Positions 7,527 to 10,378 of a DNA stretch of 10,378 bases are shown here, one piece after another (position 1 is the first letter of the stretch; each line of letters begins with the position of its first letter). The DNA lies in the NCBI GenBank assembly GCA_018971455.1, contig JAGXAV010000037.1, positions 1 through 10,378 on the forward strand. The letters run 5' to 3'. The translations under genes and the position numbers were made by a program. The stretch comes from Rhodospirillales bacterium (GTDB lineage Bacteria; Pseudomonadota; Alphaproteobacteria; Acetobacterales; Acetobacteraceae). A model generated the notes under the pieces. It made no database searches, had not been told where the DNA came from, and saw only the letters and a program-made list of their open reading frames with translations.

Positions 7527-7573
7527 CTCGGCTATTCCAACAGCCCCCCTTTCCGCAGGACCGCCGAGCGATC

Positions 7574-10240
<2,667 letters not shown>

Positions 10241-10244
10241 GAGC

Positions 10245-10378
10245 TTGTCCGCCACCTACGATCTCATCGTCTCGCTGGCCCGCGCCCACGCGCCGCCGCC
10301 GGCCAGGCTGCTTGATTTCGGCTGCGGCCGGGGCGAGGTGGTGGAGCGGGCGCTGGCGGCGGGCTACGAGGCCCAGGG
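10245..10378 (+). CDS. SAM-dependent methyltransferase, N-terminal part, 3' truncated by the window
   Basis: Forty-four codons are visible from a TTG four bases after the alaS stop. Residues about 22-31 read RLLDFGCGRGE, the classic motif I (S-adenosylmethionine-binding glycine loop) of class I methyltransferases, preceded by a short helix-like segment. No ATG or GTG was found nearby upstream in this frame, so TTG is the best start. GAGAG at 10239-10243 is too close to be a convincing ribosome site. Tight spacing suggests cotranscription with alaS. The substrate-binding part lies outside the window, so the substrate is unknown. Confidence 0.7.
   Translation, partial: MSATYDLIVSLARAHAPPPARLLDFGCGRGEVVERALAAGYEAQ

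Overview
The window is a stretch of high-GC chromosome from an alphaproteobacterium. Three things point there: a CckA-type hybrid kinase next to recA, SOS boxes of the alphaproteobacterial form GTTC-N7-GTTC (not the gamma form CTG-N10-CAG), and a RecA whose wording resembles, from memory, Rhodospirillales/Acetobacteraceae proteins. The genus cannot be named from the sequence alone. All supported genes are on the + strand, and no gap between genes exceeds 300 bases.

Layout. 1-878 is the 3' end of a hybrid histidine kinase, probably cckA. 879-1119 is the recA control region: two LexA-type boxes in opposite orientation bracket and overlap a good sigma-70-like promoter. 1120-2163 is recA. Twenty bases later comes a small deaminase of the cytidine/blasticidin-S deaminase fold (2184-2594), which could be read from the recA promoter. 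2595-2793 is a leader with a hairpin near its start and a strong ribosome site at its end. 2794-7448 is a complete five-gene ABC importer of the hydrophobic amino acid uptake (HAAT, Liv-type) family in the order binding protein, permease, permease, ATPase, ATPase. The last four genes overlap by 4 bases at each junction, and the binding protein is set apart by a strong hairpin. 7574-10240 is alaS, complete, and a methyltransferase begins at about 10245 and runs off the window.

How it works together. The cckA, recA and alaS genes are housekeeping genes for cell-cycle control, recombination and SOS induction, and tRNA charging. From general knowledge they are often close neighbours in alphaproteobacteria. 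Here the deaminase and importer lie between recA and alaS, so this 5.3-kb block looks like a lineage-specific insertion. The importer's substrate cannot be read from the sequence. No wholly new system is evident. The points most worth a second look are the paired LexA boxes, the atypical deaminase behind recA, and the accessory block between conserved genes.
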